From Azospirillum baldaniorum (GTDB lineage Bacteria > Pseudomonadota > Alphaproteobacteria > Azospirillales > Azospirillaceae), in NCBI RefSeq assembly GCF_003119195.2, contig NZ_CP022254.1, forward strand, positions 1 to 64,000: 64,000 nt of DNA, read 5' to 3'. Below are positions 18,401 to 30,655 of the stretch, one piece after another. Each line of letters starts with the position of its first letter. The stretch's first letter is position 1. The notes beneath the pieces are model-generated. The model saw only the letters and a list, made by a program, of their open reading frames with translations, was not told the origin of the DNA and made no database searches. A program made the position numbers and the translations under genes.

Positions 18401-20975
18401 CGTCATCAGCACCACCGGCAACGACACCACCGTGTTCGGCCTCGGGGGTGGGGAGGTGACGCTCTACGGCAGCGAGGGCGCCGACACCATCAGTTTCGCG
18501 CTGACCATCGACCCCGACCGGATGCGGCTGACCCGTGAGGGCGACGACCTGCGCATCGCCTACACCGGAAGCTCCGACTCCTGGATCGTCAAAAACCACT
18601 TCGACGGCAACCCGGACGGCGTCTCCACCATCCGTTTCGGCAACGGCACGGCATGGGCCGTCGATAACACCCGCCTGATCGTCGGCACCGGCAGCGACGA
18701 GGTCTTCACCATCACGGCGGGCCTGGGCGGGCGGGTGCTGGCCGGCGGCGGCGGAGCGGACGGGCTGGTGCTCGGCGCCGGAATCCGTCCCACGGACGTG
18801 GCGCTGAGCCGCGACGGCAACGCCCTGGTCATCGGCATCGCCGGGACGACGGACCACGTCACCGTGCTGAACCATTTCGACGGGCTGGCCGCCGGCAACA
18901 GCGGGCTGCGCACCATCACCTTCGCCGACGGCACGGTGTGGAGCATCGGCGCGGCGGAGGGATTCCGCGTCGGTGGCGACACCGCGGACCTCTTCACGGT
19001 GAAGCCCGGCGACGGTGCGGTGACCCTGTTCGCCGGCAAGGGCTTCGACACGCTGACCTTCGGCACCGGCATCCCCATCGACAAGCTGAGCTTCGTGCGG
19101 GAGGGCGAGAACCTCGTCATCGCCGTGCAGGGCAGCGCCGAGCGGATCACGGTGCTGAACCACTTCGCGACCGGATGGGGCGCGTCGGTGCTGGAGAATG
19201 TGGTCGTCGGCGGGCGGACGTGGCGGCTGACCGATCCCAGCGTGCTGGTCGGCAGCGCCGGGGATGACAGTTTCACGCTGGCGCCCGGCACCGGCTCGCG
19301 GATCGTGCTGCCGGGCATCGGCATGGACCAGATCACCATCGGCCAGGGCATCGACCCGGCCAACGTCCGGCTCCAGCGGGTCGGCGACGATCTGGTGGTG
19401 ACCGTCTACGGCCTCGGCGACACGCTCACCGTGCTCAACCACTTCGCGGGCGGGGCCAGCGGCGGCGTCCATTCCATCCGGTTCGTGGACGGCAACATCT
19501 GGAACATCTGGGGCCACCAGATCCAGCTCGGCGGCAGCAGCACCGAAACCTTCGAGGCCAAGCCGGGCATCGGCCACGTCTCGATCTATCCCGGCGGCGG
19601 GACCGACGTCCTGCGCTTCGATCCGCGCATCGACAGCCTCGGCACCGTGCTGCGCCGCTCCGGCGGCGACCTCGAGATCGTCATGGGCGACGGCGGCGAT
19701 GTCGTCACCATCCTGAATCATTTCTTCGGCAACGCGCTCCGCAGCGTCGCCTTCGGCGACGGCAAAGTCTGGACGGTCGGTGGCAACGGCGTCCAGGTCG
19801 GCACCGACGGCGATGATGTCTTCACGCTGATGCCCGGCATGGGCAACGTCATCGTGTATGGCGGTGGCAAGGCCAACGGCGACCGGATCGTCGCGGCGCC
19901 CGGCGTCGATCCCAAGGATCTGCGGCTGACCCGCGTCGGCAACGACCTGCGCGTCACGCTCGGCGCCGACAGCATGACCATCGTCAACCAGTTCGCGTCG
20001 GGCGGGGTGGTGATGATCCCGGAGATCATCTTCCCCAATGGCGTGGTCTGGCCGATCGCCGGATCCACCGTCCACATCAGCGGAGGCGGCCGGGAAACCC
20101 TGCCGGCGGCCCCGATCATCTATCCCGGCGGCCCCGGCCAGCGTCTGAGCATCGTCGCCGACCCAGGCAAGACGCGGGTGGTCCGCGTCGGCGCGGATCT
20201 GCACATCACCATCGAGGGGCGGCAGGACCAGATCGTCGTCGTCAACCATTTCGCGATGGACGGCGTCGGCGACCTCGTCTTCGACAACGGCACCACCTGG
20301 AACATCCAGGGCGGCAAGGTGCTGATCGGCGGTTCCGGCCATGACGAGTTCGTCATCCAGGCCGGCATGGGCGACGTCATCCTCTACCCCGACACCTCCG
20401 GAGACGACCGGGTGCGGATCGTGGACAGCGTCGACGGGTCGAAGATCCGGCTGACCCGCTTCGGCGACGATTTGCGCGTGACGGTGGACGGCACGAAGGA
20501 CTCCCTGACCATCGTCAACCACTTCGCGGGGGCGCCGCTGGAGGCGATCCAGCGCCCGGACGGCAGCGTGATGCCGTTGACCGGCGACACGGTGGTGTTC
20601 GGCGGGAAGGGGCCGACCCAGTTCCTGGTCGGGAGGGACACCGGCTCGCAGACGATCTACACCGAGGGCGGCGATTCGCTGGTGTTCGGCGACATCGAGA
20701 GCACCGAGGTCGTGATGTTCCGCACCGGCTCCGACCTGGAAATCCACATCGACCGCACCGGGCAGGTCATCACCGTCCTGAACTACTACGGCGCCATCAA
20801 GGACCTGACCTTCCCCGATGGGCGGAGCTTCGACCTCTCCTCCCGCGACACGCTGATCGGGGAGGCCGGGGCGACGTCTTCCAGATCGGCAAGACCGGCC
20901 CGGCCCAGCAGATCATCCATTCCGGCGGCGGGGGCACCATCAACTTCGGTCCGGACGTCGGCCCGGGCGACGTGA
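12480..20975 (+). CDS. Giant RTX protein, N-terminal part (frame interrupted near 20870)
   Basis: This frame encodes 2,831 residues, of which about 2,797 are genuine; the last 34 (from [12 protein letters not shown]) are out-of-frame after a lost G. Order of parts: residues 1-235 RTX nonapeptides (GGxGxDxLx); 314-410 a VCBS/cadherin-like domain ([19 protein letters not shown]); 415-500 a second cadherin-like domain; 540-947 RTX; 948-1648 nine tandem repeats of 79 residues; about 1760-2797 haemolysin-related modules each with an LxRxGDDLxI strand, an NHF motif and an FADGxVW strand. There is no N-terminal signal peptide, as in type I secretion substrates. RTX repeats bind calcium outside the cell and fold there. 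The ATG follows AAAGGGG. Likely role: a very large surface or secreted adhesin. No T1SS genes are nearby. Confidence 0.88.
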   Translation: MTDTTTPAANAVINGDWRTETLLGGAGHDTIASGGGGGFIDGGAGNDVLTGNWGDDSILGGAGNDRIDGGENNDTLDGGSGDDTIYGGGGTDRITAGEGDDTVYGDGGADRVDGGDGNDVLYGGDGDDTVLGGAGNDRMGEGGGYWNNDLYDGGDGDDTLDGGYGSDTLLGGAGNDSLTVGNDYNGDRLDGGAGDDTLTGGMGADTLIGGEGGDLVQGGGGDDLAIQNLSTQTRADTLDGGAGSDRLRVELTSAQITGAVAGELVRLRDFIRQHGDDGQTFTSDALKLAARNWNTLEVLVDGVAADVGSLASRANSAPVVSDQFLAGTEDTVLTGSVGAVDADNDALSYTVAEGPAHGTLSLTAEGLFTYTPGANYAGTDLFRITVSDGRGGVATQTVTVTLAEVNDAPTGVTLAGGRVDEAAPAGTVVGTVQAADPEGGALAYSLIDDAGGRFTIDVATGRIAVAEGASLDAGAAPAHAVTVRVTDDGGLSTDTVLYIDVTDGRNDGAADENGLPASVELAAEAGEVRDGSGVAVAVGGSWQAETLSGGGGDDTLSSGGGGGALHGGAGNDVVTGDWGDDSLDGGSGNDTLTGGSQADVLSGGSGDDVLDGGSENDTLYGGSGNDTLIGGSNEDVLYGGLGDDLLDGGTNANTLYGGAGDDTLLGGGNEDLLDGGSGDDRIIAGTGNDSIRGGAGNDWIDAGENDDTIDAGSGNDLVLAGGGADRITAGDGDDTVYGDGGADHVDGGDGNDVLYGGEGDDTLLGGAGNDRLGEGGSYWSNDRYDGGDGDDTLEGGFGSDTLIGGAGNDSLSVGDDYNGDLLDGGDGDDTLVGGMGDDTLIGGDGDDVLSGGGGHNVLIGGDGIDTVDFGAGSGPIAVDLSNGGVQHGGWMSDSLSGIENVRGGAGNDTLIGDAGDNQFSGGAGDDSLDGAAGNDSLEGGAGADTLIGGEGTDTVAYSGSAGGVTVDLAAGTGAGGDAEGDRISGVEDIIGSSHDDRLTGDGGANRIDGAAGDDTLIGGAGADTLIGGEGTDTADYSASPEAVTVDLDAGTGHGGDAEGDILTGIENVIGSAFGDRLTGNGGGNRLDGGAGDDTLAGGAGADTLVGGEGTDTADYSASAGAVTVNLTTGIGSGGNAQGDRLSGIENLLGSDGNDRLTGDSGGNRIDGRAGNDTLAGLGGADTLIGGAGTDTADYSASTAAVIVDLAAGTGLGGDAEGDVLAGIENVTGSSRNDRLTGDGGANRLDGAAGDDTLIGGAGADTLVGGAGTDTADYTASGAAVMVSLASGTGTGGDAQGDRLSGIENLLGSGGNDRLTGDANRNRLVGQDGNDTLAGLGGADTLIGGEGTDTAEYLASANGVTVDLSTGLGTGGDAEGDRLTGIENLTGSNQADRLIGDGGDNRLDGAAGDDTLIGGEGADTLVGGAGIDTADYSASADAVVVDLAAGTGSGGTAEGDRLSGVENLIGSAFDDRLTGDGLDNVLKGGAGADTLEGGAGADTADYSGSDAGVTVDLTTGTGLGGDAEGDRLTSIENLSGSGHADLLIGDGGANRLDGAAGDDTLIAGAGADTLVGGAGTDTADYSASTAGVTVDLAAGTGSGGDAEGDRLSGVETVIATGQADSLTGDGADNYLDGRGGADALAGGAGNDTLRVLDEGFVSVDGGSGDDTLRFEGNRLMLLGTAVNVHGIERFDLTAEGHQTLIFNEQGVRANVGGAPLYVTGDRDDFVTFKESGWRRVGTLTEDGVLYNSYRRGDSVVNVQDGVRMFGDLVLTGTPGDDVITTPSGAGHVVVFGEGGNDIVRLGAGFRHEIAHLVRIDDDLHILFDAGGGPAGEDGYARDRVTIMEHFAANGAAGAGIGSIREFVFADGVVWPVWGDILLMGGAGDDTIAIEPGFTSRTVHADDGTNVIRFGGDVTAADLRLSRRGDDLEIRIAGTDRSVIAFNHFSADVLAGAGNGGIQAIELADGTVWRVSGADIVISTTGNDTTVFGLGGGEVTLYGSEGADTISFALTIDPDRMRLTREGDDLRIAYTGSSDSWIVKNHFDGNPDGVSTIRFGNGTAWAVDNTRLIVGTGSDEVFTITAGLGGRVLAGGGGADGLVLGAGIRPTDVALSRDGNALVIGIAGTTDHVTVLNHFDGLAAGNSGLRTITFADGTVWSIGAAEGFRVGGDTADLFTVKPGDGAVTLFAGKGFDTLTFGTGIPIDKLSFVREGENLVIAVQGSAERITVLNHFATGWGASVLENVVVGGRTWRLTDPSVLVGSAGDDSFTLAPGTGSRIVLPGIGMDQITIGQGIDPANVRLQRVGDDLVVTVYGLGDTLTVLNHFAGGASGGVHSIRFVDGNIWNIWGHQIQLGGSSTETFEAKPGIGHVSIYPGGGTDVLRFDPRIDSLGTVLRRSGGDLEIVMGDGGDVVTILNHFFGNALRSVAFGDGKVWTVGGNGVQVGTDGDDVFTLMPGMGNVIVYGGGKANGDRIVAAPGVDPKDLRLTRVGNDLRVTLGADSMTIVNQFASGGVVMIPEIIFPNGVVWPIAGSTVHISGGGRETLPAAPIIYPGGPGQRLSIVADPGKTRVVRVGADLHITIEGRQDQIVVVNHFAMDGVGDLVFDNGTTWNIQGGKVLIGGSGHDEFVIQAGMGDVILYPDTSGDDRVRIVDSVDGSKIRLTRFGDDLRVTVDGTKDSLTIVNHFAGAPLEAIQRPDGSVMPLTGDTVVFGGKGPTQFLVGRDTGSQTIYTEGGDSLVFGDIESTEVVMFRTGSDLEIHIDRTGQVITVLNYYGAIKDLTFPDGRSFDLSSRDTLIGEAGATSSRSARPARPSRSSIPAAGAPSTSVRTSARAT
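15321..17424 (+). repeat. Nine tandem 237-bp (79-residue) coding repeats
   Basis: Units begin with a GG(E/A)GTDTA(D/E)Y sequence at 15321, 15558, 15795, 16032, 16269, 16506, 16743, 16953 and 17190. Each has [20 protein letters not shown], GIENLxGS, then [15 protein letters not shown] and two or three RTX nonapeptides. All units are 237 bp except the seventh, which is 210 bp: it is short by 27 bp, exactly one nonapeptide. The ninth unit is degenerate at its end. Confidence 0.93.
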
Positions 20976-21960
20976 CGCTCGCCCGCGACGGCAACGATCT
21001 CCTGGTGGTCTTCATCGGAAGCGGACGGACGGTGCGCGTCGTCAACCAGTTCGCTCCGCCGACCGAGGGCATGTCGCGCGGCCTGGAGGCGGTGACCTTC
21101 TCCGGCGGCAAGGTCGTGAACGTGTGGGGCGACAATGTCGTGTTCGGCGACGCCGGCACCGACGACTTCACGATCCTGCCCGGCCAGGGGCGGCTCTATG
21201 TCTTCCCCGGCGGCGGCACCGACCGCCTCACCCTCGGGCCGGGCATCGCGCCGGCGGACGTCCGCATGGAGCGGGACGGCGTCGATCTCCGCATCTTCAC
21301 CGACGATGGGCGCATCGACCTGATCGCCGTCAACCATTTCGGGCCGAACGGGGTCGCAGGGTCCGGCTCGGGCCTGGGCACCGTGACCTACGAGAACGGG
21401 CAGAGCTGGACGGTCGGCGGCAACGGTATCCTGATCGGCAGCCTGGGCAACAACACCTTCAACATCGGCGCCAACAGCGGACCGACCACGATCCATCCGG
21501 GCGGCGACCTCAACCGGCTCAGCTTCACCGCCGGTGTGCCGCCGGCCAACCTGCGGCTGGTGCGCATCCACGACGACCTGCGCATCGTCTCGGCGGACGG
21601 CACGGTCAACATCCTGGTGGTCAACCATTTCGAGAACCGTCTCGACGAGGTGAGCTTCCCCTCGGGCCCGACGTGGAATCTCGGCGTCGAGCATGTGTGG
21701 ATCGGTGGTGACGGGCCCTCGGTCTTCCAGCTCGACGACGTGGGGTCGGACCAGACGGTCTTCCCCGGCAGCGGCGACACGGTCGGCCTGCCGCCGGGGC
21801 TGGACTGGAAGGACGTGGTGCTGTCCCGCTCGGGCAGCGACCTCGTCGTCGTGATCCGCGAGACGGGCCGCCAGATCCGCATCGTCAACCACTTCTCCTA
21901 CAGCGACGGCACCACCGGGCTGGCCGGCCTCCAGTTCGCCGACGGCACCACCCTGCCGCT
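17760..21960 (+). repeat. Array of about 15 haemolysin-related (PF06594-like) modules
   Basis: Across the frame break, modules of roughly 85-110 residues repeat, each with a DLRLxRxGxDLxI strand, a (V/I)xNHF motif and an FADGTVWxI strand. About 15 NHF-type motifs are present (variants HFAA, NQF, NYY), 11 before and 4 after the break at 20870. This domain is usually found once or a few times near the end of RTX proteins; here it is a long array. Confidence 0.75.
20868..20872 (+). other. Single-base frameshift joining the two RTX frames
   Basis: Up to GEAG at 20868-20870 the first frame is RTX-like. One base back, [22 protein letters not shown] continues the same module in the second frame. 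Restoring one G in the run GGGG at 20868-20871 fuses the two. No classic slippery heptamer is present. A missing base in the sequence or a real mutation are both possible. Confidence 0.85.
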
Positions 21961-24900
21961 GGGCGAACTGGCGATGCTGGGCGGGACGACAGGCGACCTG
22001 CTGACCGGCACGGCGACCGACGACGTGCTGCTTGGCCAGGATGGCGACGACCGGCTGAGCGGCGGCGGCGGCAACGACACGCTGGTCGGCGGGATCGGCA
22101 ACGACACGCTGGACGGTGGCGCGGGCAACGACACCTACGTCTACCGGCCCGGCGACGGGCGCGACACGCTGCTCGACACCAGCGGGTTCGACACCATCGA
22201 GATGGGGCCGGGGATCGCCCGCGGCGGGATCTACTTCGCGCGCTTCGGCAACGACCTGCACATCCGCTTCCGTGGCCGGCCGGCCGACGAGATCATCGTG
22301 ACCGGACGGTTCAATCTGGCGGGCGACGGCGCGTCCTACGTGGAGCGGATCGACTTCGCCGACGGCACCCGTTTCGACCTGACGCGGACCGACATCGCGC
22401 TGGAGACGGTGGCAACCGCCGCCAACGAGCAGCTCTTCGGCTACAACGTCGGGGACCGGATCGAGGGCAAGGCGGGCAACGACTCCATCCTCGGCTACGC
22501 CGGGGACGACACGCTGATCGGCGGGACGGGATCGGACTCCCTCGACGGCGGGGCCGGCAACGACCTGCTGGACAGCCGCGACGATCCGGGCACGGACGGC
22601 GCCCGCGACGTGGCCTATGGCCGCGACGGCGATGACACCATCCTGGGCGGCGGCGGCGGCGATCTGCTGTATGGCGGCACCGGGAACGACAGCATCGACG
22701 GCGGGGAGGGCGACAACTCCATCGACGGGGAGGACGGGGACGATCTGCTGATCGCCGGAAGCGGCCACGACACCGTCTATGGCCGGGCCGGCAACGACAC
22801 GCTGGCCGCCGGGGCCGGCAACGACACCCTCTACACCGGCGCCGGGGACGACCTGATCCGCTACGGCGGCGGCAGCGACACCATCACCAACGAAGGCGGC
22901 AACGACGTTCTGGAGTTGGGGCCCGGCATCGCGCCGGAGGAGGTGTATTTCGCGCGCTTCGGGAAGGATCTTTACGTCCGGTTCCGCAATTCGGGTGAGC
23001 AGATCGTTCTGACCGGGCGTTTCAACGGGGCGGGCGACGGGACCAGCTTCGTGCAGACCCTGCGCTTCGCCGACGGATCGACCTTCGATGTGACCCGTAA
23101 GGACATCGCGCTGGAGACCGTGGCGAACCCCGCCAGCGAGGTGTTGGAGGGCTACAACGTCGGCGACGTCATCCGCGGCATGGCCGGCAACGACACCATC
23201 TATGGCTACGCGGACAACGACACCCTCGATGGCGGAGCCGGCAGCGATTCCATCCTCGGTGGCACCGGCGACGACAGCCTTGAGGGCGGCGACGGCGGCG
23301 ACACCCTCGACGGCGAGACGGGCGACGACACGCTGTCCGGCGGTCTCGGCAATGATTTCCTCTACGGAGGGGCGGGTCGCGACACGCTGTCCGGCGGCGA
23401 CGGGGCCGACTACCTGTATGGCGGGGCCGATGACGACATCCTGAACGGCGATGTCGGAAACGACACGCTGGAAGGAGGCGACGGCAACGACACCCTGACC
23501 GGCGGGGAAGGCACCGATACGCTGTTCACCGGTCTTGGCGACGACCTCGTCCGCTACGACGGCGGGCGCGAGACGATCAGCAACATCGGCGGGCAGGACC
23601 TTCTGGAGATCGGCGGCGGCCTGTCGGCGTCGGACCTCTATTTCGCGCGCTTCGCCGACAACCTCCATCTGCGCTTCCGCGGGCGGTCCGACGAGGTGAT
23701 CCTCGCCAACCGCTTCAGCGGGGCGGGGGACGGCGCGTCCTACCTCCAGACGCTGCGTTTCGCCGACGGCACGCTGGTGGACATCACCAACCCGATGCTG
23801 GTGCTCGACACGGTGGCGACCGATGCGTACGAGAAGCTGGAGGGCTACAACGCCAACGACACCATCCAGGGCCTGGGTGGGGTTGATACCATCTATGGCT
23901 ATGCCGGCGACGACCTGCTGGACGGCGGTGCCGGCAATGACCTGCTCTACGGCGGCGCGGGCGCCGACCGGTTGCTGGGCAACATCGGCGACGACCGGCT
24001 GGAGGGCGGGGACGGCAACGACACGCTGGAAGGCGGCGACGGCAACGATCTGCACTACGGCGAGGCCGGCGACGACGTCATCGCCGCGGGCAACGGAACT
24101 GATTACGTCGAGGGCGGCGCCGGGGATGACACGGTCAGCGGCGGCGCGGGCGAGGATACGGTGTTCGGTGGGGCGGGCAACGACAGCCTGAGCGGCGACG
24201 ACGGCAACGACAGCCTGTATGGCGAGGCCGGCGACGACACGCTGGAAGGCGGTGCCGGCACGAACACGATTTCGACCGGCCTGGGCGACGATCTGATCCG
24301 CCACAGCGGCGGACGGGACACCATCGCCAACGAGGGCGGCCGGGACGTCCTGGAGATGCGCGCCGGCCTGTCCAAGGCGGACCTCTATTACGCGCGCTTC
24401 GGCAACGACCTCTACCTGCGTTTCCGCAACGCGGCGGACGAGATCGTGCTGAGGAACCGTTTCAACGGCGCGGCGGACGGGGTGAGCTATGTCCAGACGC
24501 TGCGCTTCGCCGACGGCGCGCTGGCGGACATCACCGACCCGGCGCTGGTGCTGGAGACGGTGGCGACCGACGCGACGGAAAGGCTGGAGGGTTACAACGT
24601 CAACGACACCATCCGGGGTTTGGGCGGTCACGACACCATTTCCGGTTATGCCGGCGACGATGTTCTGGATGGTGGGACCGGCAACGACCTGCTCTATGGC
24701 GGAGCCGGCGACGATACGCTGACCGGGGGCGCCGGGACCGACCAGCTGTACGGCGATGCGGGCGACGACCTGCTGCTGGGCGGGGACGGCAACGACAGCC
24801 TGAACGGCGGTGACGGCGACGACACGCTGATCGGCGGACTCGGTGCCGACCAGTATTACGGCGGCGCCGGAAACGACTGGATCGACAACAGCGACGACGT

Positions 24901-27900
24901 CGGAGCCGGCGCCTCGGGCAATGTGGCCTACGGCGAGGCGGGCAACGACACCATCATCGGCGGCGACGGGGGCGAGACCTTCGGCGGCGGCGACGGTGAC
25001 GACAGCCTGCTGGGCAACGCCGGGAACGATTGGCTGGAAGGCAACGGCGGCGACGACTGGGTCGAGGGCGCGACCGGCAACGATACGCTCAAGGGCGGTG
25101 ACGGCAACGACACGCTGCTGGGCGGCAGCGGAACCAACACGATCTCGACGGGCCTGGGCGACGATCTGATCCGCCACAGCGGTGGGCGGGACACCATCAC
25201 CAACGAGGGTGGCCGGGACGTCCTGGAGATGCGCGCCGGCCTGTCCAAGGCGGACCTCTACTACGCGCGCTTCGGCAACGACCTCTACCTGCGTTTCCGC
25301 AACGCGGCTGACGAGATCGTGCTGACGAGCCGCTTCAACGGCGCAGCGGACGGGGCGAGCTACGTCCAGACGCTGCGCTTTGCCGACGGCGCGCTGGCGG
25401 ACATCACCGATCCGGCGCTGGTGCTGGAGACGGTGGCGACCGACGCGACGGAGACGCTGCAGGGTTACAACGTCAACGACACGATCCGGGGGCTGGGCGG
25501 AAACGACGCCATCTATGGCTATGCCGGCGACGACCTGCTGGACGGCGGGCTGGGCGCCGATACGCTTTACGGCGGGGCGGGCGACGACAGCCTGATTGGC
25601 GGGGACGGCAGCGACAGCCTGGAGGGCGGCGATGGCATCGACACGCTTGAAGGAGGGAACGGCAACGACACGCTATTGGGTGATGACGGCGATGACACGC
25701 TGATCGGTGGAGCGGGCAACGATGTGATCCACAGCGGCGCCGGCAATGATCTCATCCGGTTCGACAGTGGCGTGGACACCGTCTACAACACCGGCGGCGA
25801 CGATGTGGTCGACCTCGGTGCGGCCTTTGCTTCAGGCAGTTACTACTTTGCCCGCTATGGCGCCGATCTCTACGTGCGGTTCCAGGGAGTAAGCGACCAG
25901 ATCATCATCGCCGGCCGCTTCAACGGGGGCGGCGACGGGGCGAGTTACGTCCAGACGCTGCGCTTCGCCGACGGGACCCTGGTGGACCTGACGCGGCAGG
26001 ATCTGGTGATGACCACCGTCGATACCAGCGCCGGCCAGAAGATCGAAGGCTACAAGGTCGGGGACGTCATCGACGGCCAGGGTGGCAATGACACCATCCT
26101 AGGTTATGCCGGCGACGACACGCTAACCGGTGGGGGCGGCGTCAACCAACTGTACGGCGGTGACGGCAACGATTTGCTCGACGGCCGGTCCGGCCAGAGT
26201 GAGAGCCTTTACGGTGAGGCAGGTAGCGATACCGTCTATGGCAGCGCCGGCAACGATGGCTTGCAGGGCGGCACGGGGGACGATGTCCTAGATGCGGGCG
26301 CTGGCAACGACATCGCCTTTGGTGGTGACGGCGACGATACGATTGTCGGCGGCAGCGGGGAGGACCGTCTGTGGGGGGACGGCTTCTCAACGACCGGCAA
26401 TGAGGTCATCGTTATCCGAATCCGGATGGGCGGACATATAACATGGTTCTGGCCGCGGACGATCGTTACGCTTGACGGGACAGTGCTGATGGACGCGCGG
26501 GTGGACGTCCATTACTCGAATTTGGGACAGGACGGCAGCAGCACCGCGTACAAAGGGAACACTCAGGACTTCGTGTTCACCGTCCGCGACCGGAGCGAAG
26601 CAGATCGGCTGCAGATCCACGTCGTCAGCGAGTATCAAGGCTCGTCTCTGGCTCGGGCAGGCGTCTACATCGCTGGTATCGAAGTCGCAGGCTATCCTTT
26701 CTCTGGTGGCTGGTACATCTGGGAAGGGGGTACATCCACATGGGGGCTGGATAGCATACTGCCTTCTCCATCCCCGACCGAAGCGGCCGGAAACGACATC
26801 GTCAGCGCCGGTGACGGCAATGATTGCATAGGTGGCGGTGTCGGTGACGATGAGCTTGATGGTGGTACCGGCAACGATACGATCCTGGGCGGTGCCGGCA
26901 ACGACACCATCAGGGGAGGGAGCGGATCCGACGAAATGCATGGTGGGGCAGGCGACGATCTCATCGACAATCGCGACGATCCCAACGCCGGCGGCATCAA
27001 CGACATGTCCTATGGGGGCACAGGGCGCGACACCATTTACGGTGGCGGCGGGACGGACGTGTCTTATGGCGGCGCTGGCGATGACTTGATAGACGGAGGA
27101 GCTGGAAAGGACATTCTTTTTGGAGAAGCCGGAAACGACTCCATCCGCGGTGGCGCCGATAACGACCAGCTTTACGGCCAGGACGGGAACGACACGCTCG
27201 ACGGTGGGGCTGGCAACGACTCTCTGGACGGCGGCGCCGGGGATGACCTGTTCCTCTATGCCGGTTCCGGGCAGGGACAGGATTCCATCCGTGGCGGTGG
27301 CGGCAACGACGTGCTGGACCTCGGTGCCGGGCTGGCGGCGGAGCAGCTTTATCTCTCGCGCTTCGGCGACGACCTGTATCTCACCTTCCGCGACACGGGC
27401 GACCGCGTCGTCGTGGTCGGCCGCTTCAACGGTGAAGGGGACGGGGCCAACTACGTCCAGACTCTGCGCTTCGCCGACGGCACCGTGGTCAATCTCGCCG
27501 CGCCGGACATCGCGCTGGAAACCTACGGTCTGGCCGCGGGAGAGACGCTGCGCGGATACCGGTCGGGCGACCGGATCGAGGGCAACGGCGGCAACGACTC
27601 GATCCTCGGTTATGGCGGTGACGACACGCTGAAGGGTGGCGACGGCGCCGACGCGCTGTATGGCGGGCTCGGCGACGACGTGCTGGAAGGCGGGGCCGGG
27701 GCCGATTATCTGGAGGGCGGCGACGGCAACGACAGCCTGTCCGGCGGTACGGAGAACGACACGCTGTTCGGTGGTGCCGGAAACGACACGCTGAACGGCG
27801 GGGCGGGCGCCAACGGCATCGACGGAGGGACCGGCGACGACCTCGTGGTCTATGGTGGCGGAGCCGACACCATCGTCGGCGGCGGCGGCAACGACGTGCT

Positions 27901-30427
27901 GGTCTTCGGGGAAGGCTATGGCGCCGACGCTATGCGCCTGGAGCGATACGGCAAGGATCTCCATCTGGTGTTCGCCGACAGGGCGCAGCGGATCGTCATC
28001 GCGAACCGCTTCACCAGCACCGGCACCGGCGATGGCGTCAACTATCTGCAGACCCTGCGCTTCGTCGACGGCACGGAGATCGATCTGTCCCGCCCGGACA
28101 TCGTCATCACGACGAACGACGACAACGCCGGCCACATTCTGGACGGCTACAACGCCGGTGACGTGATCCGGGGCAACGGCGGCACGGACTCCATTTACGG
28201 ATACGGTGGCGACGACACGCTGTATGGCGGGGCCGGGGTCGACAGGCTGTACGGTGGCGACGGCGACGACCTGATCGACGGCCGTGACGACACCGCCGGC
28301 GACGCCGCCTACGGTGACGGCGGGAACGACACGTTGCTCGGCGGGACGGGCGGCGACGCTCTCTATGGCGGCGATGGCGACGATTGGATCGACGGTGGCA
28401 CCGGCAATGACTCCCTGGAGGGCGGGGCCGGCGAGGACCGTATGGACGGCGGCTCCGGCATCGACACCATCAAGGGCGGTTCGGGCAATGACATCGTCAA
28501 CGGCGGTTCGGGCAATGACATTCTGTATGGCGATGCCGATCAGGACACGCTGTCGGGCGATACGGGCAACGACACTCTCTATGGTGGTGCCGGAAACGAC
28601 GTGATCGATGGCGGCGACGATGCCGATACCCTCTACGGCGAGGATGGGGACGACACGCTGGCCGGCGGGCTGGGCAACAACTGGATCGTCACGGGAGCCG
28701 GGGACGACCTCGTTCTCTACCAGGGCGGCCGCGACACCATCACCGGGGGCGGCGGGAACGACACTCTGGCCTTCGGAGAGGGGTTCGACGTCGCGAGCCT
28801 GCGTTTCGAGCGGTTCGGGGCCGACCTGCACATTCTGTTCGACGGCTTGCCCGATCGCATCGTGGTTGCGAACCGCTTCAACGGGGCCGGCGACGGGGCG
28901 AACTATCTCAAGACCCTGCGCTTCGCCGACGGGTCGACCTACGACCTGAGCCGCCAGGATCTCGTCATCGACACGCGGGACGACAACGCCCGTCACACCT
29001 TGGAAGGCTACAAGGTCGCGGACGTGATCCGGGGCAACGGCGGCGATGACGCGATCTATGGCTATGGCGGCGACGACAGCCTCTATGGCGGGGCGGGAGC
29101 CGATCTGGTGCGTGGCGGCGACGGCGACGACCTCATCGACAGCAGCGACGACGGGGCGAGCTTCGACACGCTCTATGGCGATGCCGGGCAGGACACCATC
29201 ATCGGCGGTGGCGGCAACGACACGCTGTATGGCGGCGATGGCGACGATCGGCTCGACGGCGGCGGCGGGAACGACTCCGTGGACGGTGGGGCGGGAGCCG
29301 ACACGCTGTCCGGGGGTGCCGGCAATGACCTGCTCTTCGGCGGCAGCGGAAACGATGTCATCAATGGCGGCGCCGGCAACGACGCCCTGTTCGGAGAGGC
29401 CGGCGACGACACGCTGTCGGGCGGTGCCGGTGACGACAGCATCGACGCCGGCCTGGGTGACGATCTGATCCTGTATGAGGGCGGACGGGACACGATCCTG
29501 GGCGGCGGTGGCAACGACGTGCTGTTGATGGGCGAAGGCTTCTCGGCGGACCAGCTCCATTTCGCACGGTTCGGAACCTTCCTCGTGCTGCGCTTCCACG
29601 ACCGCGATGAGCAGATCGTCATCGCCAACCGATTCAACGGCACGGGGAACGGGACGAACTATCTTCAGACCGTCCGCTTCGCCGATGGCACCGAGGTCGA
29701 TCTGTCGGCCCAGAACCTGCCGCTGCTGACGGTCGGCGGCGAGACGACGGAGACGTTGTGGGGCTATGCCGGGGACGATTGGATCGACGGCAGAGGGGGC
29801 AACGACACGCTGCTCGGTGAGGGCGGGAACGACACGCTGATCGGCGGTTCCGGTTGGGACGAACTGCACGGCGGCGCCGGCAACGACCTTCTGGACTGCC
29901 GCGGCGACGCGGGGTCCTCCGACGTGGCGTATGGCGAGGCCGGCGACGACACGCTGATCGGCGGCGCTGGAAACGATCAGCTTTCGGGCGGCGACGGCGA
30001 CGACGACCTCTACGGCGGGGCCGGCAACGATACGCTGGCCGGCGGGCCGGGCAACGACATCTACCGGTTCGCGCCCGGCGGCGGCAACGACCGCATCGTG
30101 GAAAACGACGCGGACACTGGCACCGACCGTCTCGTGTTCGACAGCGCCGTCGATCCGCACCAGCTGTGGTTCCGCAAGGTCGGGACGGACCTTGAGCTGC
30201 AACTTGTGGGCACCGCCGACAAGGTGATGGTCGCCGGATGGTTTTCCGGCACCACCCATCGCCTGGACAGCATCGAGATCGCCGGCGGTCCGGTGTTGCA
30301 GGCGTCGTCGGTGGACCAGATGGTTCAGGCCATGGCCGGCTCCACCCCGCCGGCATCCGGCACGACGAGCATTTCTTCCGGCGCCTATCCGCAGATCGAC
30401 GCCGTCATCACCGCCCTGTGGCGGTGA
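20972..30427 (+). CDS. Giant RTX protein, C-terminal part with T1SS-like C-terminus
   Basis: The 3,151-residue frame continues the protein; its GTG start is only the first start codon after the frameshift, and true coding begins near 20870. Residues 1-330 finish the haemolysin-related module array. From 340 on, ten larger units alternate RTX nonapeptides with a module reading [33 protein letters not shown] and ALETV. Residues about 1805-1940 are a non-RTX insert resembling a carbohydrate-binding module. The last module ([20 protein letters not shown]) leads to a C-terminus with MVQAMA and ending VITALWR, typical of uncleaved type I secretion signals. Joined with the upstream part the protein is about 5,980 residues. 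Likely exported by a T1SS encoded elsewhere and held at, or released from, the surface. Confidence 0.88.
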   Translation: MTLARDGNDLLVVFIGSGRTVRVVNQFAPPTEGMSRGLEAVTFSGGKVVNVWGDNVVFGDAGTDDFTILPGQGRLYVFPGGGTDRLTLGPGIAPADVRMERDGVDLRIFTDDGRIDLIAVNHFGPNGVAGSGSGLGTVTYENGQSWTVGGNGILIGSLGNNTFNIGANSGPTTIHPGGDLNRLSFTAGVPPANLRLVRIHDDLRIVSADGTVNILVVNHFENRLDEVSFPSGPTWNLGVEHVWIGGDGPSVFQLDDVGSDQTVFPGSGDTVGLPPGLDWKDVVLSRSGSDLVVVIRETGRQIRIVNHFSYSDGTTGLAGLQFADGTTLPLGELAMLGGTTGDLLTGTATDDVLLGQDGDDRLSGGGGNDTLVGGIGNDTLDGGAGNDTYVYRPGDGRDTLLDTSGFDTIEMGPGIARGGIYFARFGNDLHIRFRGRPADEIIVTGRFNLAGDGASYVERIDFADGTRFDLTRTDIALETVATAANEQLFGYNVGDRIEGKAGNDSILGYAGDDTLIGGTGSDSLDGGAGNDLLDSRDDPGTDGARDVAYGRDGDDTILGGGGGDLLYGGTGNDSIDGGEGDNSIDGEDGDDLLIAGSGHDTVYGRAGNDTLAAGAGNDTLYTGAGDDLIRYGGGSDTITNEGGNDVLELGPGIAPEEVYFARFGKDLYVRFRNSGEQIVLTGRFNGAGDGTSFVQTLRFADGSTFDVTRKDIALETVANPASEVLEGYNVGDVIRGMAGNDTIYGYADNDTLDGGAGSDSILGGTGDDSLEGGDGGDTLDGETGDDTLSGGLGNDFLYGGAGRDTLSGGDGADYLYGGADDDILNGDVGNDTLEGGDGNDTLTGGEGTDTLFTGLGDDLVRYDGGRETISNIGGQDLLEIGGGLSASDLYFARFADNLHLRFRGRSDEVILANRFSGAGDGASYLQTLRFADGTLVDITNPMLVLDTVATDAYEKLEGYNANDTIQGLGGVDTIYGYAGDDLLDGGAGNDLLYGGAGADRLLGNIGDDRLEGGDGNDTLEGGDGNDLHYGEAGDDVIAAGNGTDYVEGGAGDDTVSGGAGEDTVFGGAGNDSLSGDDGNDSLYGEAGDDTLEGGAGTNTISTGLGDDLIRHSGGRDTIANEGGRDVLEMRAGLSKADLYYARFGNDLYLRFRNAADEIVLRNRFNGAADGVSYVQTLRFADGALADITDPALVLETVATDATERLEGYNVNDTIRGLGGHDTISGYAGDDVLDGGTGNDLLYGGAGDDTLTGGAGTDQLYGDAGDDLLLGGDGNDSLNGGDGDDTLIGGLGADQYYGGAGNDWIDNSDDVGAGASGNVAYGEAGNDTIIGGDGGETFGGGDGDDSLLGNAGNDWLEGNGGDDWVEGATGNDTLKGGDGNDTLLGGSGTNTISTGLGDDLIRHSGGRDTITNEGGRDVLEMRAGLSKADLYYARFGNDLYLRFRNAADEIVLTSRFNGAADGASYVQTLRFADGALADITDPALVLETVATDATETLQGYNVNDTIRGLGGNDAIYGYAGDDLLDGGLGADTLYGGAGDDSLIGGDGSDSLEGGDGIDTLEGGNGNDTLLGDDGDDTLIGGAGNDVIHSGAGNDLIRFDSGVDTVYNTGGDDVVDLGAAFASGSYYFARYGADLYVRFQGVSDQIIIAGRFNGGGDGASYVQTLRFADGTLVDLTRQDLVMTTVDTSAGQKIEGYKVGDVIDGQGGNDTILGYAGDDTLTGGGGVNQLYGGDGNDLLDGRSGQSESLYGEAGSDTVYGSAGNDGLQGGTGDDVLDAGAGNDIAFGGDGDDTIVGGSGEDRLWGDGFSTTGNEVIVIRIRMGGHITWFWPRTIVTLDGTVLMDARVDVHYSNLGQDGSSTAYKGNTQDFVFTVRDRSEADRLQIHVVSEYQGSSLARAGVYIAGIEVAGYPFSGGWYIWEGGTSTWGLDSILPSPSPTEAAGNDIVSAGDGNDCIGGGVGDDELDGGTGNDTILGGAGNDTIRGGSGSDEMHGGAGDDLIDNRDDPNAGGINDMSYGGTGRDTIYGGGGTDVSYGGAGDDLIDGGAGKDILFGEAGNDSIRGGADNDQLYGQDGNDTLDGGAGNDSLDGGAGDDLFLYAGSGQGQDSIRGGGGNDVLDLGAGLAAEQLYLSRFGDDLYLTFRDTGDRVVVVGRFNGEGDGANYVQTLRFADGTVVNLAAPDIALETYGLAAGETLRGYRSGDRIEGNGGNDSILGYGGDDTLKGGDGADALYGGLGDDVLEGGAGADYLEGGDGNDSLSGGTENDTLFGGAGNDTLNGGAGANGIDGGTGDDLVVYGGGADTIVGGGGNDVLVFGEGYGADAMRLERYGKDLHLVFADRAQRIVIANRFTSTGTGDGVNYLQTLRFVDGTEIDLSRPDIVITTNDDNAGHILDGYNAGDVIRGNGGTDSIYGYGGDDTLYGGAGVDRLYGGDGDDLIDGRDDTAGDAAYGDGGNDTLLGGTGGDALYGGDGDDWIDGGTGNDSLEGGAGEDRMDGGSGIDTIKGGSGNDIVNGGSGNDILYGDADQDTLSGDTGNDTLYGGAGNDVIDGGDDADTLYGEDGDDTLAGGLGNNWIVTGAGDDLVLYQGGRDTITGGGGNDTLAFGEGFDVASLRFERFGADLHILFDGLPDRIVVANRFNGAGDGANYLKTLRFADGSTYDLSRQDLVIDTRDDNARHTLEGYKVADVIRGNGGDDAIYGYGGDDSLYGGAGADLVRGGDGDDLIDSSDDGASFDTLYGDAGQDTIIGGGGNDTLYGGDGDDRLDGGGGNDSVDGGAGADTLSGGAGNDLLFGGSGNDVINGGAGNDALFGEAGDDTLSGGAGDDSIDAGLGDDLILYEGGRDTILGGGGNDVLLMGEGFSADQLHFARFGTFLVLRFHDRDEQIVIANRFNGTGNGTNYLQTVRFADGTEVDLSAQNLPLLTVGGETTETLWGYAGDDWIDGRGGNDTLLGEGGNDTLIGGSGWDELHGGAGNDLLDCRGDAGSSDVAYGEAGDDTLIGGAGNDQLSGGDGDDDLYGGAGNDTLAGGPGNDIYRFAPGGGNDRIVENDADTGTDRLVFDSAVDPHQLWFRKVGTDLELQLVGTADKVMVAGWFSGTTHRLDSIEIAGGPVLQASSVDQMVQAMAGSTPPASGTTSISSGAYPQIDAVITALWR
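24278..25483 (+). repeat. Recent in-frame internal duplication, 873-bp period
   Basis: About 330 bp from 24278 recur from 25151 with very few changes, including synonymous ones, encoding the same [20 protein letters not shown] segment. The offset is 873 bp, or 291 codons, so the reading frame is preserved. Similarity falls off on both sides into ordinary RTX divergence. This is the least diverged repeat pair seen in the gene. Confidence 0.85.
26385..26790 (+). other. Non-RTX insert resembling a Ca-dependent carbohydrate-binding module
   Basis: Within the second RTX frame, about 135 residues lack glycine-aspartate repeats. They begin [15 protein letters not shown], then [28 protein letters not shown] and [13 protein letters not shown]. 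The order of strands (IxVRxxG; vxLDGxxv; vxFxND-like; a DRxLxV-like segment; Ixixg) resembles CBM36/CBM60 xylan-binding modules. The bases here are less GC-biased at third positions than the flanking RTX. Assignment to a CBM family is inference. Confidence 0.5.
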
Positions 30428-30465
30428 TGACGGCTGCGGTTGCGGCTGCGGACAGGTCGCAGCGT

Positions 30466-30487
30466 CCGGCCCATCGCGATGGGCCGG
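30466..30487. terminator. Perfect 22-bp palindrome downstream of the RTX gene
   Basis: Arms CCGGCCCATCG and CGATGGGCCGG form a perfect inverted repeat 39 bases past the RTX stop. It can fold as a 9-bp stem with a CGCG loop. No U tract follows, so termination is plausible but not certain; a protein-binding palindrome for the next gene is the alternative. Confidence 0.45.
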
Positions 30488-30655
30488 GTCCCCCTGCCAA
30501 GCGCCATCGCCGCGCCCTATCCCGGCTGAGGATGCGCAGGGCGATCGCGTTGACTTCCGCCCTAACCGTTCCTATAGGTGGCAAAATCGCGTTCGCCCAA
30601 ATCTCTCGGGTCGGGCTGGGCCAGCGCTTCTCGATTCAACCGGGGCCGTCTTCCC

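Noticed and set aside
12279..20747. Reverse-strand open frame of 2,822 residues opposite the RTX gene
   Set aside because: It is the mirror of repetitive GGC/GAC-rich codons; the product is endless [16 protein letters not shown] sequence with no start signal or domain. Similar antisense frames at 20786-25177 and 26387-30259 have the same cause.
20862..20876. Programmed -1 ribosomal frameshift site
   Set aside because: The G run could slip, but there is no X XXY YYZ heptamer, and other frameshifts of the same kind at 1-2,803 make sequence error the simpler explanation. Left open rather than claimed.
20972..20975. Four-base overlap read as translational coupling of two RTX genes
   Set aside because: The first frame's last 34 residues are out-of-frame sequence, and the second frame already encodes the same module from 20,870, so a frameshift explains it better than two coupled genes.
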